Positions 1 to 9,000 of a stretch of DNA of 64,000 nt are shown here, in pieces. The notes under the pieces were generated by a model. That model searched no databases and was not told the DNA's origin. It was given only the letters and a program-made list of their open reading frames with translations. The DNA comes from Paroedura picta. Taxonomy: Eukaryota > Chordata > Lepidosauria > Squamata > Gekkonidae. A program made the translations under genes and the position numbers. How positions within the stretch are numbered: position 1 is the stretch's first letter; each line of letters starts with the position of its first letter. Where the stretch lies: positions 749,001-813,000 of the forward strand of contig NC_135384.1 of assembly GCF_049243985.1 (NCBI RefSeq). The letters run 5' to 3'.

Positions 1-130
1 AGTTTTATTCTGGGTGTACACTCACAAGAAAGCTTATACCCAGAATAAAACTTTGTTAGTTTTAAAGGTGCCACTGCATTCAAATGTTGTTCTGCTATTT
101 CAGACCAGCATGGCTTCCCACCTGAATCTA
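1..130 (-). repeat. interspersed repeat 'X' (squamate-type, unnamed)
   Basis: Read on the minus strand it runs from a segment like 'AGATTCAGGTGGGAAGCCA' through 'CAGTGGCACCTTT' to a terminal 'AGTTTTATTC'. Related pieces recur at about 2211-2292, 4355-4395, 14306-14585, 41605-41722 and 51310-51500. The first 15 bases and bases 39-53 form a perfect inverted repeat (hairpin with a roughly 23-base loop). I know this family by appearance from squamate genomes but cannot assign its class. Confidence 0.6.
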
Positions 131-231
131 CTTTTCTAAGACAATTTATTTCAGTGGAATTAGAAGCATATAGTTTTGCTGAGAAAGCGCAGTGAGGCAG
201 CAATTCCCCTCTAACAGTATATTGTAATATT

Positions 232-655
232 TAAGAACATAAAAGGAAGCCATGCTGAATCAGGCCAATGGCCCATCTAGTCCCACACTCTGTGTCACAC
301 AGCAGCTAAAACTAGGGTTGGGCGCTTCAGCATCCGAAGGGCTCTTCCCGCCTGAAGCAGCCAGCATCATGGTGCAGGTGAGGAGGGGCATGCCGGCACC
401 CTCACCTCCCACCACAGCACTGGCTGCTTAGGGCGGGAACGGATGCTTCAGACGCCAAAGCACCCAACCCTAGCCAAAACCCAGGCATCATTGGGTGGTT
501 CACCAGCAGAGCCAGTAGCCCTCCCACTGGGATCCTGCCCAGTACCAAGAATACAAAGCATCATTGCCCCAGCCAGAGTGTTCCCTCTAGACCTCTTTTC
601 TGATAGCCACTGGTGGACCTCTGCTCCATATGTATTTTGTAATACACTTTTACCA
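232..655 (-). repeat. LINE-type 3' fragment, interrupted by a MITE
   Basis: The 'taagaacataaaaggaagcc...atcaggccaatggcccatctag' signature starts at 232 and resumes after a MITE (473 onward), with a later 'gatagccactggtggacctctg' segment near 600-625. The same family is seen at 59430-59780 (same orientation) and 15690-15965 (opposite orientation). Family name is uncertain (CR1/L2-like guess). Confidence 0.55.
313..472. mobile_element. hAT-type MITE with 8-bp target-site duplication
   Basis: A 160-bp non-coding element with inverted ends: TAGGGTTGGG at the left and CCCAACCCTA at the right, with the imperfect inversion continuing inward over about 30 bases. It is flanked by gctaaaac (305-312) and gccaaaac (473-480), a 7/8 match, as expected for an 8-bp hAT duplication. 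It sits inside the LINE-type repeat, so it is the younger insertion. Confidence 0.75.
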
Positions 656-979
656 CAGCTGATGTTTCCCTGCACTTGAGGAAGGAAGTCCTACCCATGC
701 CTATTCCACATGGCACCGTATTGATGCAGCCACAATGGGCCCTCTGGATGGCAACATTCCTCACAGGTTCCCTGCTCAAACCCCCAGGGTGGCCATTCTA
801 CCCTCATCTACAGAGGCCGGGGAAGCAGCTATTTCAGAGGGATTTTTCAAATGTCATGGATATACCCCTACATTGATACGCCAACTGCCAATTTAAGTTT
901 AAAAACAGCACTTCAGCGGAATGGAGAAAGCAAGTGGCTACTATGGGGACTTCAGCAGGGAAAAGGGCTGCTTTCCACC

Positions 980-1055
980 CCATTGTTGCCGGGATTTTTC
1001 AGTTGTAATTCTGGAAGATCTCCAGGCCCTACCTGGCGGTTGGCTGCCCTAGGTG
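980..1055 (-). repeat. interspersed repeat 'Y' fragment
   Basis: Contains a 'cagttgtaattctggaagatctccaggcccta' segment (cited in two parts: cagttgtaattctgga and agatctccaggc). The same family appears at 41505-41592, 43445-43495, 45150-45300 and 45795-45930. Common in squamate sequence in my recollection; class unknown. Confidence 0.5.
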
Positions 1056-2210
1056 ATACATGACAGCACCATTATTCTGTAGGAAATCAAGCAAAATTGC
1101 AAAAAAAAAATTATTTTATTTCTGCTTGAAAAAAAAATAGAAGAATTTCTTTCTATTTGAAGGATGTGGGCCCAACAGCACTGTAAACTATTCTTGTCAA
1201 TTTTACACTCCTGTTTTTGAAAGTAGTAAAATTAAGGATTTTCAGTCACAGTCCTAGGAGAGCGAGAACTTGACTGAAAAACATGGTCTGTCTCTCCCTA
1301 CCATCGGTGATAATGTATCTAGCCTGCTTTTTAAACAGAAAGGAACACAGGCTCAGCTATTCCTTCATTGCCCATTTAGAATCTTTGGGGACTAAATAAA
1401 GCATTCTTATTTCCTTGAGAAATGTACTTAAAGTGGGGAAAAGGCTTGTCTGTGCATTGCAGGATGGTATTGATAAGCAGCCCCAGTGAGAAACAGCCTC
1501 TCCCCAAGCTTCCTTTAAAATAAATAAACAAAGTACAAGCTGATCTTACCATTATTATTGTTCTGACTTGCCATTACAGAACTGTGTGTCTTGGAGGTAT
1601 TTGTTTCCTGTCCAACTCTTTCATTAAGAAGGAGAGAGAAAAGAGAGCAAGCGATAAAGGCATGTTTAACAGGGGTTTTGTACAAACAAAACAGTAATGC
1701 TCCTTGTGAAGATAAAGACTGCAAGAGTTCCTCGGATTTTCGCTCTCCCCTTGCTTCACATTTATTTAATCTGCCATAAACGACATAATTCAACCAAGCT
1801 GAAGTCTGGGAGAGCCTCTGCAGTGCATATGTGCACAAGTATGGAAAAGCAAGTCTGAGTTATTCCAGAATAATTAAGCCAAAGTAAAGGATGTCAAAAG
1901 TGCTTTCAGATTTTTCTTGTGGAATACAAGTTTCTGCTTTTGATCCCTGTACATAAAGCAGACACCAACAGGCAAGGGCATTCCCTGCCACATACCAGAT
2001 TCTTCCAAACGTTAGGACCCTATATTTCCATATGAACCTGGCTCGGCTGTCAGTGAAGATCTTCTGCAGAGGCCTTGCCATATGTGTGTGGTCAACAGAG
2101 ATAGGGGCTTTTCCCCACTAGCACATCCACACAGGAACTCCCTTTCTACAGTCTGGTGCCTCTCTTATTGCGTTTTTGCAGCAGGGAAAATCTACCTCTC
2201 CCATCCAGCT
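1056..2210. other. no recognisable gene; unassigned AT-rich stretch
   Basis: Contains an A-rich patch at 1100-1140 and a plus-strand AATAAA at about 1393. There are two minus-strand open frames: 1860-2081 (73 codons, with a hydrophobic middle) and 1515-1838 (107 codons). The second contains a consensus splice donor (ATG|GTAAGA, near 1549) inside its last codons. Neither resembles a protein I know. A lncRNA, a lineage-specific gene or chance are all possible. Confidence 0.4.
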
Positions 2211-2292
2211 AAAGTCCAGTAGCACTACAGAGACCAACCAAAACTGGGATACGCTTTGACCTTGTTGGCCTTGAAGGTGCTACAGGCCTCCA
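2211..2292 (-). repeat. repeat 'X' fragment
   Basis: 'gtccagtagcac' and 'ttggccttgaaggtgctaca' motifs of the repeat at 1-130, diverged. Confidence 0.45.
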
Positions 2293-2562
2293 ATCTAGCT
2301 CTTCCACTGCAGAGCAACACCATTACCCTCTGAAACTATATTTTATGTCCACTAAGGCTTTGGGCTGGTTTTATCTGATTATGTCATGCTGTGACTGTGC
2401 TTTTCTTGCTAAAATATGGCCACAAGCCAACCCCAACCGAAGCACACGGAAGCCAAATTTGTCTCTACAGCTGCCTCCATCAGGTGGATTATGGCCAAGA
2501 CATGGGAAAGAAGGGGAACTGAGCTTTGGTCTGATTCTCTCCCATGGAAGCTTGGGCCAGTT

Positions 2563-2675
2563 GTACCTTCCCAGCCTCACAGGGTTGTTGTGAGGGGAAG
2601 CCGAAGTAGCACAATGTGAGCCACGGGGTCCCCACTGGGGAGAAATGCAGGGTATAAATGGAATAAATGTGTAAA
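2563..2675 (+). repeat. tRNA-derived SINE, 3' part
   Basis: Carries 'cctcacagggttgttgtgag', then 'ggggtccccactggggagaa' and a 'gggtataaat' tail ending in AT-rich sequence. This is the body and tail of a SINE whose fuller copies lie at 4015-4172 (+), 18185-18325 (+), 23430-23560 (-), 42490-42660 (-) and 50410-50630 (-). Confidence 0.65.
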
Positions 2676-2984
2676 GGGATCCCACAGAGGATCCAGAGAA
2701 AATGAAAGCGCTTTGAAATCTGACTTCTTTTCAGCAGGAGGGACTAGACTTCTCCGGGGCGGAATTTAAAAGCCATCTTGAGATCTTGGTGGGATCCTGC
2801 CCATCTTGGCGTCTTTCCAGCACCCAGAGCCGAGCGGTTCTTCTCTCTCAGCGGCCTTCTTCTGGAGTACACAATTGCATTTGAGGCTTTCCACCAGATT
2901 TGGTACCCCGGCAGGGATTCCATGGGAGAGGCCAAATGCCAGCCGGCACCAGGAGGACATGGGAGGGATATTGCGATCAGTGTT

Positions 2985-3062
2985 ATGGTTGTTTTAATGG
3001 GATGTACTGTTTTATGGTTTTTATGGAGGCGGGGTACACATTTTAAAATAAATAAACGAAGG
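2985..3062 (+). repeat. LINE 3'-end fragment
   Basis: 'gttatggttgttttaatggg' followed by 'ttttaaaataaataaa'. This resembles the T/A-rich 3' end of squamate LINEs. A similar copy is at 54000-54170. Confidence 0.45.
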
Positions 3063-3399
3063 AACGAGCCCCTCTCCGGCAACCAGGGTGCTGCTGGGGC
3101 CGCCTCAGGAGGCCTCCCCATGCCTCAGCCCCCCCCCCCCCATGGGGCTTGCCAACCAGGAGGGGTTTTGTTGGGATTCGGGCCGGCTGCAGGAGGCTGA
3201 CACGAAATGTCTTTTTCGTCCCACGGATTTTGCCTGAGGAAAGCCAGGCAAAGATTTTGTCACTGAGGAAAGTCGCCTCGGCCGCCTTTTGTGAGGGGAG
3301 GCCAAAGGAGGCTGCTGGAGAACTTGTTCCTCGCTGCCTGTTTCAGCCCCAACCGGAGCTCTGTTTAATTACCTCACAGGAGCGGAGGCCATTAACAAG

Positions 3400-3770
3400 C
3401 CCGGCGTGACAATTCCCGCGCCTTTTCCCCCTCCCCCAACTTCTTCCGCGCCTCGCCCAACTAGCGCGCTCGAGGGGCGAAGTAGAACTGCGCGTGCGCC
3501 CCCACCCTCTGCCCCGACCAGTTCCGATGACTCACGGCAGGAAAGGACCGTATTGCGCATGCGCAAAGCCTCCGACGCGACCTACAACAGACATGCGTAC
3601 TGGGATGCCAGGTTGAAGCTCCCGCCCCTGCGTGGTGTTTACTCGAGCGCTGCGGCTCCCTTCGTTGACCGGGCTTCCGCCCCCCCCCCCACAGAGGCGC
3701 GACAGAGACAGGGTCTCTGGGCATGCGCAAAGTGCCTTCCACCGACCACTCTTTGTTGGCCTTGGGGGCA
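3400..3770. promoter_or_regulatory. orphan CpG-rich promoter-like cluster with NRF1 sites
   Basis: CpG-rich sequence holding a perfect palindromic NRF1 site (TGCGCATGCGCA, 3554-3565), a second NRF1-type half at about 3719-3729 (gcatgcgcaa), a related 'gcgcgtgcgcc' near 3490 and an AP-1-like TGACTCA near 3529. A splice-donor-like CAG|GTAATT lies near 3768. No coding exon can be tied to it on either strand, so the target transcript is unknown. Confidence 0.5.
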
Positions 3771-4014
3771 GGTAATTTTAGGACAGAGCATCTTCTGGGA
3801 CGTATCAAAAGAAAACAACAGCAACAATCTGGGAATGCCTGTGTAGGAGTGCTTACCTGGCAGTCCAGGTCAGGAATCAAACATAGGAAGCCACAAAACC
3901 TAATCCGTGCAAAAATCCACACCCCTCTTGTGGCTTTTGAAGTGTCTGCACAAAGTGCACAAAGTGTTGTTGGAATGCATGGCTACTGTGGCCGCCCTCT
4001 GACCGCCAGGGTGA

Positions 4015-4172
4015 TGCAGTCAGACTGGGATCTGGGGGAGCCAGATGGGAATCCCCATGCTCCCAAGAAAGCTCACCACAGGTGACTCTACCAAACAGGG
4101 TGGTTATGAGAGGAGAATGACACATACTTCTTTGAGAAAGGCAGGGGGTATATGAAGTAAATAAATTATTCT
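4015..4172 (+). repeat. tRNA-derived SINE copy
   Basis: Head-like 'gatctgggggagccagatgg', internal 'gtggttatgagaggagaatg' and a 'gggtatatgaagtaaataaa' tail match the layout of the squamate tRNA-headed SINE seen elsewhere in the window. Confidence 0.6.
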
Positions 4173-4354
4173 GCCCGTTCTGCAGGGCCTCTTGGTTCAA
4201 TTTTCTCTGGACTGCCAGAGGGCTATCAGGTAGTTCAAGGACCTTGAATGGAGGAGGAGGGAAGAATCTCCAACTTTTATGCCTGTGTATGATCCCTAGG
4301 CATCTTGCCCTGCAAACTAGATGCTGCACACCATGTGTAGCAAACAATGCAGAG

Positions 4355-4395
4355 CAACAAAATCAGAGTCCAGTAGCACCTTTAAGACCAATGTG
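4355..4395 (+). repeat. repeat 'X' fragment
   Basis: Contains 'gagtccagtagcaccttta' and 'agaccaa', the core of repeat X. Confidence 0.6.
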
Positions 4396-4999
4396 TGATA
4401 GCCAGAAGAGAGCCTTCAGACAGAGGCCCTGGATCGGGGAATGTTTGCATGTCTGCACAAGTACCTGCTGTGCCCAAAGGGCTTCAGCAGCATTTTCTCA
4501 TCAGGTGGCTGATGACGGCTGCAAGAGTGCAAGTGAGTTTGGAAGAGGCGAAATTTGAACTAGGGACCACAGCAGGTTTTTCTCTGGACCACTAGGCAAT
4601 ACCTATTCATCCTAGGAAAGCCTCTTTCTCTCTCTCCCAGATTCCTATATGGAATACAATGCCTCCCTCACAGGAGTGTTGTAAGAATTACAAGGAGAAA
4701 AAAGGGCATGTAACATTTTGAGGTACTTTGAAATATACTTTTGTTCCTAACCTGAAGGAACACGTTATTAGCTGGAAGGAATTTCCCAAGGGAAGATACC
4801 TCATTCTTTGCTGGAAGTTCGATACCCCTATCAGGGTTTGGAGAGCACTTTGCACATGCTCAGAGCCACTGATAAGCAGTTAAGCGCTTGTAAGACAAAG
4901 AGCAAAGTAATCTTGTCAAGTGAATATACCACTTTTCTGAGAATAAGGCCGTTCTCTAAATCCTATGTACTTTAAGACTAGTTTTATTCTCTCCCCCCC

Positions 5000-5185
5000 G
5001 AAATCGAGGCTTTGTTTACACATGAAACACGCATGCGTGTTTGAACTCTTCTCCGTTTTGTCTAGCTAAAATTCCTCAACGCAGGCGCAAAGTTCATGCT
5101 CCGCGCACTTCGAAACTACGAATCCCAGCGACCCTTGCACAAGCAAGTTGTGGGAGAGATTCGAAGTCACGTGATCACTGAAAAC
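5000..5185. promoter_or_regulatory. promoter-like motif cluster upstream of MEPCE
   Basis: Within 150 bp are an NRF1-like GCATGCGTG (5031-5039), a 'gcaggcgcaaag' element (about 5081), a ZNF143/STAF-like ACTACGAATCCCAGCG (5115-5130) and a CLEAR-type E-box GTCACGTGAT (5166-5175). This grouping resembles a housekeeping promoter, but it lies about 0.9 kb from the MEPCE start. An imperfect palindrome around 5108-5157 means the ZNF143-like match could instead be a decayed foldback repeat. Confidence 0.4.
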
Positions 5186-5559
5186 TGTCCATATTGAAAA
5201 GCATTCAAAAATTAAATGTGTTTTATTTTCATATAAACCCTAGGGGAAAGGTCTGACCGGTTCCTCTTGATCTCTCCCGTCCGTCTTTGCACTTTCAGAA
5301 GAGGTCTTTATAATCCTTGCAAGTGAACAACGTTTTTTTCTTCCTCAAGGGTTCTTCGAGCAGTCTAAATCAATGCCTATAAAAAACACCAACTGTCTTT
5401 TCGAAACATTTTTTCCACGACTTTCACCTTCTGGTCTATTATAACAATTTTAAAATTAATGTCCCTGGGTAGGCCAATAGTTGCCATTTCGTCAGTCTTG
5501 TTATTTCGCTGTCTGAAATACACTGCAGCAGGCACTTGACAAGGACTGTCCTGAAAACG

Positions 5560-6063
5560 AGGACCCTCCCCCGCCCTTCGGGACAAATTCGTGAGAATGG
5601 ATTGGCTCCAGTCGCTCTAAGCCTGTTCCTCTATTGGTTTGAATGGAAACAAGGAGGCGGGAGGAGGAGAGGGGCGGTGGCTTCTAGAGCCCAGTGTAGA
5701 AAAGACCGCGATTGGTTTCCATCCCACGCGGGTGGCCACAACTGTGAATTCCGATTGGCCTTCTCTGAGGGGTGGAGGCGCGTCTATTCCGGAACCCGCC
5801 CACCAGGTATATAAGTCCCAGTCGAGAGGGAAGCGTGCCATCGCGGGAAGGCAGGAGGCGCGAAGCGTTGTTCCTCTGGTGGCAGTTGGGCTCGCGCATG
5901 CGCCGGGAGACAAGGCGCCGTCGTTGGTTGTCGAAGGGCGGTAATGCGCATGGGCGTCGGAACCTGACGGACAGGCGAGCTCTGCGGCTGCGCGCCTGGA
6001 AGCGCCGGGCTTGCGCAGAAGGAAGGAGCCCGACGGCGCAGGCGTAGGCAGGGGGCGCGCGGC
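5560..6063 (+). promoter_or_regulatory. MEPCE: MEPCE promoter and 5' leader
   Basis: Four ATTGG (inverted CCAAT) boxes lie at 5601-5605, 5633-5637, 5711-5715 and 5754-5758. A TATA-like TATATAAG follows at 5808-5815, then NRF1-type motifs at about 5893-5906 and 5943-5953. If transcription starts about 30 bp after the TATA-like box, the leader holds an upstream ATG at 5898 whose frame ends at 6047, 16 bases before the MEPCE start. If the NRF1 sites mark the real start, that uORF would not be transcribed. Confidence 0.6.
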
Positions 6064-9000
6064 ATGCTGGAGATGGCGGCGGACAAGGAGGCCTTCCTGG
6101 TCCCGGCCCCGCCGCCGCCCCTCAAGCCCCCGCCCGGCCCCGGGCACGCGCCCGTCCAGCCGGGGGGCAGCGCGGAGGCGGCGCCGAGCCGCGAGCGGGA
6201 GGAGGCGGAGGACGGCGTGGCCGAGCTGCAGCGCCCGCGCAACGGCCTGCAGGGGCCCCCCGCGCAGAGGGGCGGCAAGCGGCGCAACAGCTGCAACGCG
6301 GGCGGCTTCAAGCACCCGGCCTTCAAGCGCCGCCGCCGCGTCAACTCGGAGTGCGACCCGGTGCTGCCCTCGGAGTTCCTGCTGGGGGGCAACATCTTCG
6401 ACCCGCTCAACCTCAACAGCCTCCTGGACGAGGAGGTCAACCAGGCCCTCAACGCCGAGACCCCCAAGTCGTCGCCCCTGCCGGCCAAGGGCCGCGACCC
6501 CGTCGAGATCCTCATCCCCAAGGACATCACCGACCCCCTCAGCCTCAACAACGCCCAGGACGACCCCCCCGTCCTGGCCTCCCCCGCCAAGGCCGGCCGC
6601 AAGCGCCACCGCCACCGGGGCGCCCAGCGGGCCGCCAGCAACGCCGAGGCGGGCAAGGTCGCCCCCGCCTGCCGCTCCTGCCAGAAGGCGTGCAACGGGG
6701 CCACCCCCCAGCCCTACGAACTGAACACGGCCATCAACTGCCGGGACGAAGTGGTCTCCCCCTTGCTGCCCGGGAGTGGCGACGGGCAGCGCGGCCAGCA
6801 GACCTCTGGCGGCATCACCCCCTCCTGCGCTTCCGTGGCCTCTTCCACAGGTGGGGGCAGCAGCAGCCGCCACCACCACCGCAAGAGGCGCAGGACTTGT
6901 AGCAAGTCGGAGGGGGCGGCGGGAGCCAGGTCTCAGGGGGCGGCCGGTGAAGCGCCTTACCGCAGCAGCCCGGACAGGGACCGGAGCGCTCCCCGGTGCC
7001 GGCACCAGCACCAGCCTCCCCCTCCTGCTCAGCAGCCTCGGCGGCAGCCACGTCACAAATTTCAGTACGGCAACTATTGCAAGTACTACGGCTACCGCAA
7101 TCCGGACTGCGAGGACTCCCGGCTGCGGGTGATGAGGCCGGAGTGGTTCCAGGGGAAAGAGGTGCTGGATGTGGGTTGCAATGTAGGGCACCTCACTTTG
7201 AGTGTGGCCAAGAAGTGGGGTCCCCGCAGGATGGTGGGCGTGGACATTGACGGGGCCCTCATCCACTCGGCACGACAGAACATCCGGCACTACCTTTCGG
7301 AGGAGATACAGGAGCAGCAGCAGCGGGCTGGAGCCAGCAACGGCGAGGCCACTAACCCTACCAAGAAGACCTTCCCTGTGTCTCTCATGGCGAGCCGAGG
7401 CCCCATTGCGGCCCCAAGGGTACCCCAGGATGGAGCAGATGCCACCGTCTTCCCCAACAATGTAATCTTTGTCAAGGTAAGGTGGAGGAATGGCCTTCAG
7501 CTGCAGCACCGTTGCCCTCTTTAGGGGCTTGTTGCTGGGAAGCTAGGATGGCGCTCGCAGTGGGGGTCTCACCTGTGCCTCTTGAGGGGGCTGGCTTACA
7601 ACATGCTTCCTACTGGGGGTACTGCCTACTGCCTCCTTTCCCATCCCCTTCCCTGGTCTCCCGGGAATAAAACTGCATTTCCCAGGGTGCTTCCTCAGGA
7701 GCAGAGGCGGTGGCCTTCATGGGTAGTGTAAATGGCAGGGACCCCAGCAGCTGGCTTCTCTCCATGCCCTTGGCCGGGAGGACTCGAACAGGAGGAGTTG
7801 ACATCCTCTTGGGTCTGTCCGAGGTAGTGAATGTCCATCAAAGCTGGGAAGAGGGGAAGATCTATTCTGATTGGCTAGGCTCCAGTCCAGCATGGTTTCC
7901 AGGGCATGAGCTTTTCAGAGTCAAAGGGCCCTCACGGGCAAAAGGAACTCTGACTCTGCAAAGCTCGTTGTCTTACTGGTCTGTGAGGTGCTCCTGGCCT
8001 GGTTGACCAGCCTTCCTTGATGGACCCAGCCAGGGGACAGGGGGCTTTCTCAAGCCAGGGAAGGGCTGGCTGCTGAGTCAAGTTGGTGCTGGAGCCTCCT
8101 GGATTGCTGGAGCGGGGGGGGGGGGGGCTCTGAAGAGCCTGTGGTGAGGACAGGCTGCCTGCTCTCCTGGGGGAGGGGTTGCTCACAGCCATTCACTGAA
8201 CCCACCTTGTGAGGTGAAGGCCTGCCCACCAGTATGGCTGCAGATGGAGCCATTTGGAGCTGGGGGGGGGGTCAAAGGTGGTCTTAGGAGTGCCATGTGC
8301 TCTCCAGAAAGCATTCTGGCTGCAGCCTCATGCTTTGTGTTGCACCCCTGCCCTCTGCTTGCTGAGTGTGGGGTGGGGCGAGACCTGGTCATCTGAGCGG
8401 GGCGAGACCTGGTCATCTCTGGCTGGTGTGGCGAGGGAGGGGAGTTCTTGCACAGTCAGCCAGGTGCAGGTGGGGGAATGGGAATTGCTGCAGGTGGGGT
8501 GGGGGTTCTTGCAGCTCAGCACAGGCCTGGCCCAAAAGCAGAGCTCAAGCTCCCTTCCCCCTCCCCATTACACGACCCTGGGTGGCAACACGAGAGGAGG
8601 AGAGTAGCTGTGGGTCAGGGAAGCCCATGTAGTGCTCTGACAGGGACGGGCAGTTTCCCCAGCACTGCTCTGTTTGTGGCTCGGGAGGACTGGCCTGCTG
8701 CTCTTTGGCTGTGGGGCAAGGGGGCAGGGTGGGAGAGGCAGGTGTTTCTGGAGGGTCAGTGCAGGCTGGCTGAACGCCAGGAGGGTGGAGGAGGGGTCTG
8801 GAAGAGATTGGGCTGCCAATGGCTGCTTGGCTCCTGGTGCTGCAGCTGTGCGGGGGAGTCTGGGGATGCCCAGGTGCAACTCCAGGCAGCAAAAGCAACC
8901 CCCTCCCCAGCAAGCTGCCAAGGCCAGTTTGGCAGATACCTGAAAGTGCCTCTTTGCCCAGCAGCCTGGTGGTGCAGGTGGAGGGGCTGTGCCTCTGCCC

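Noticed and set aside
5617-7509. 630-codon minus-strand open frame
   Set aside because: It lies antisense to MEPCE exon 1, is composed of GC-rich low-complexity sequence, and the plus strand clearly encodes MEPCE.
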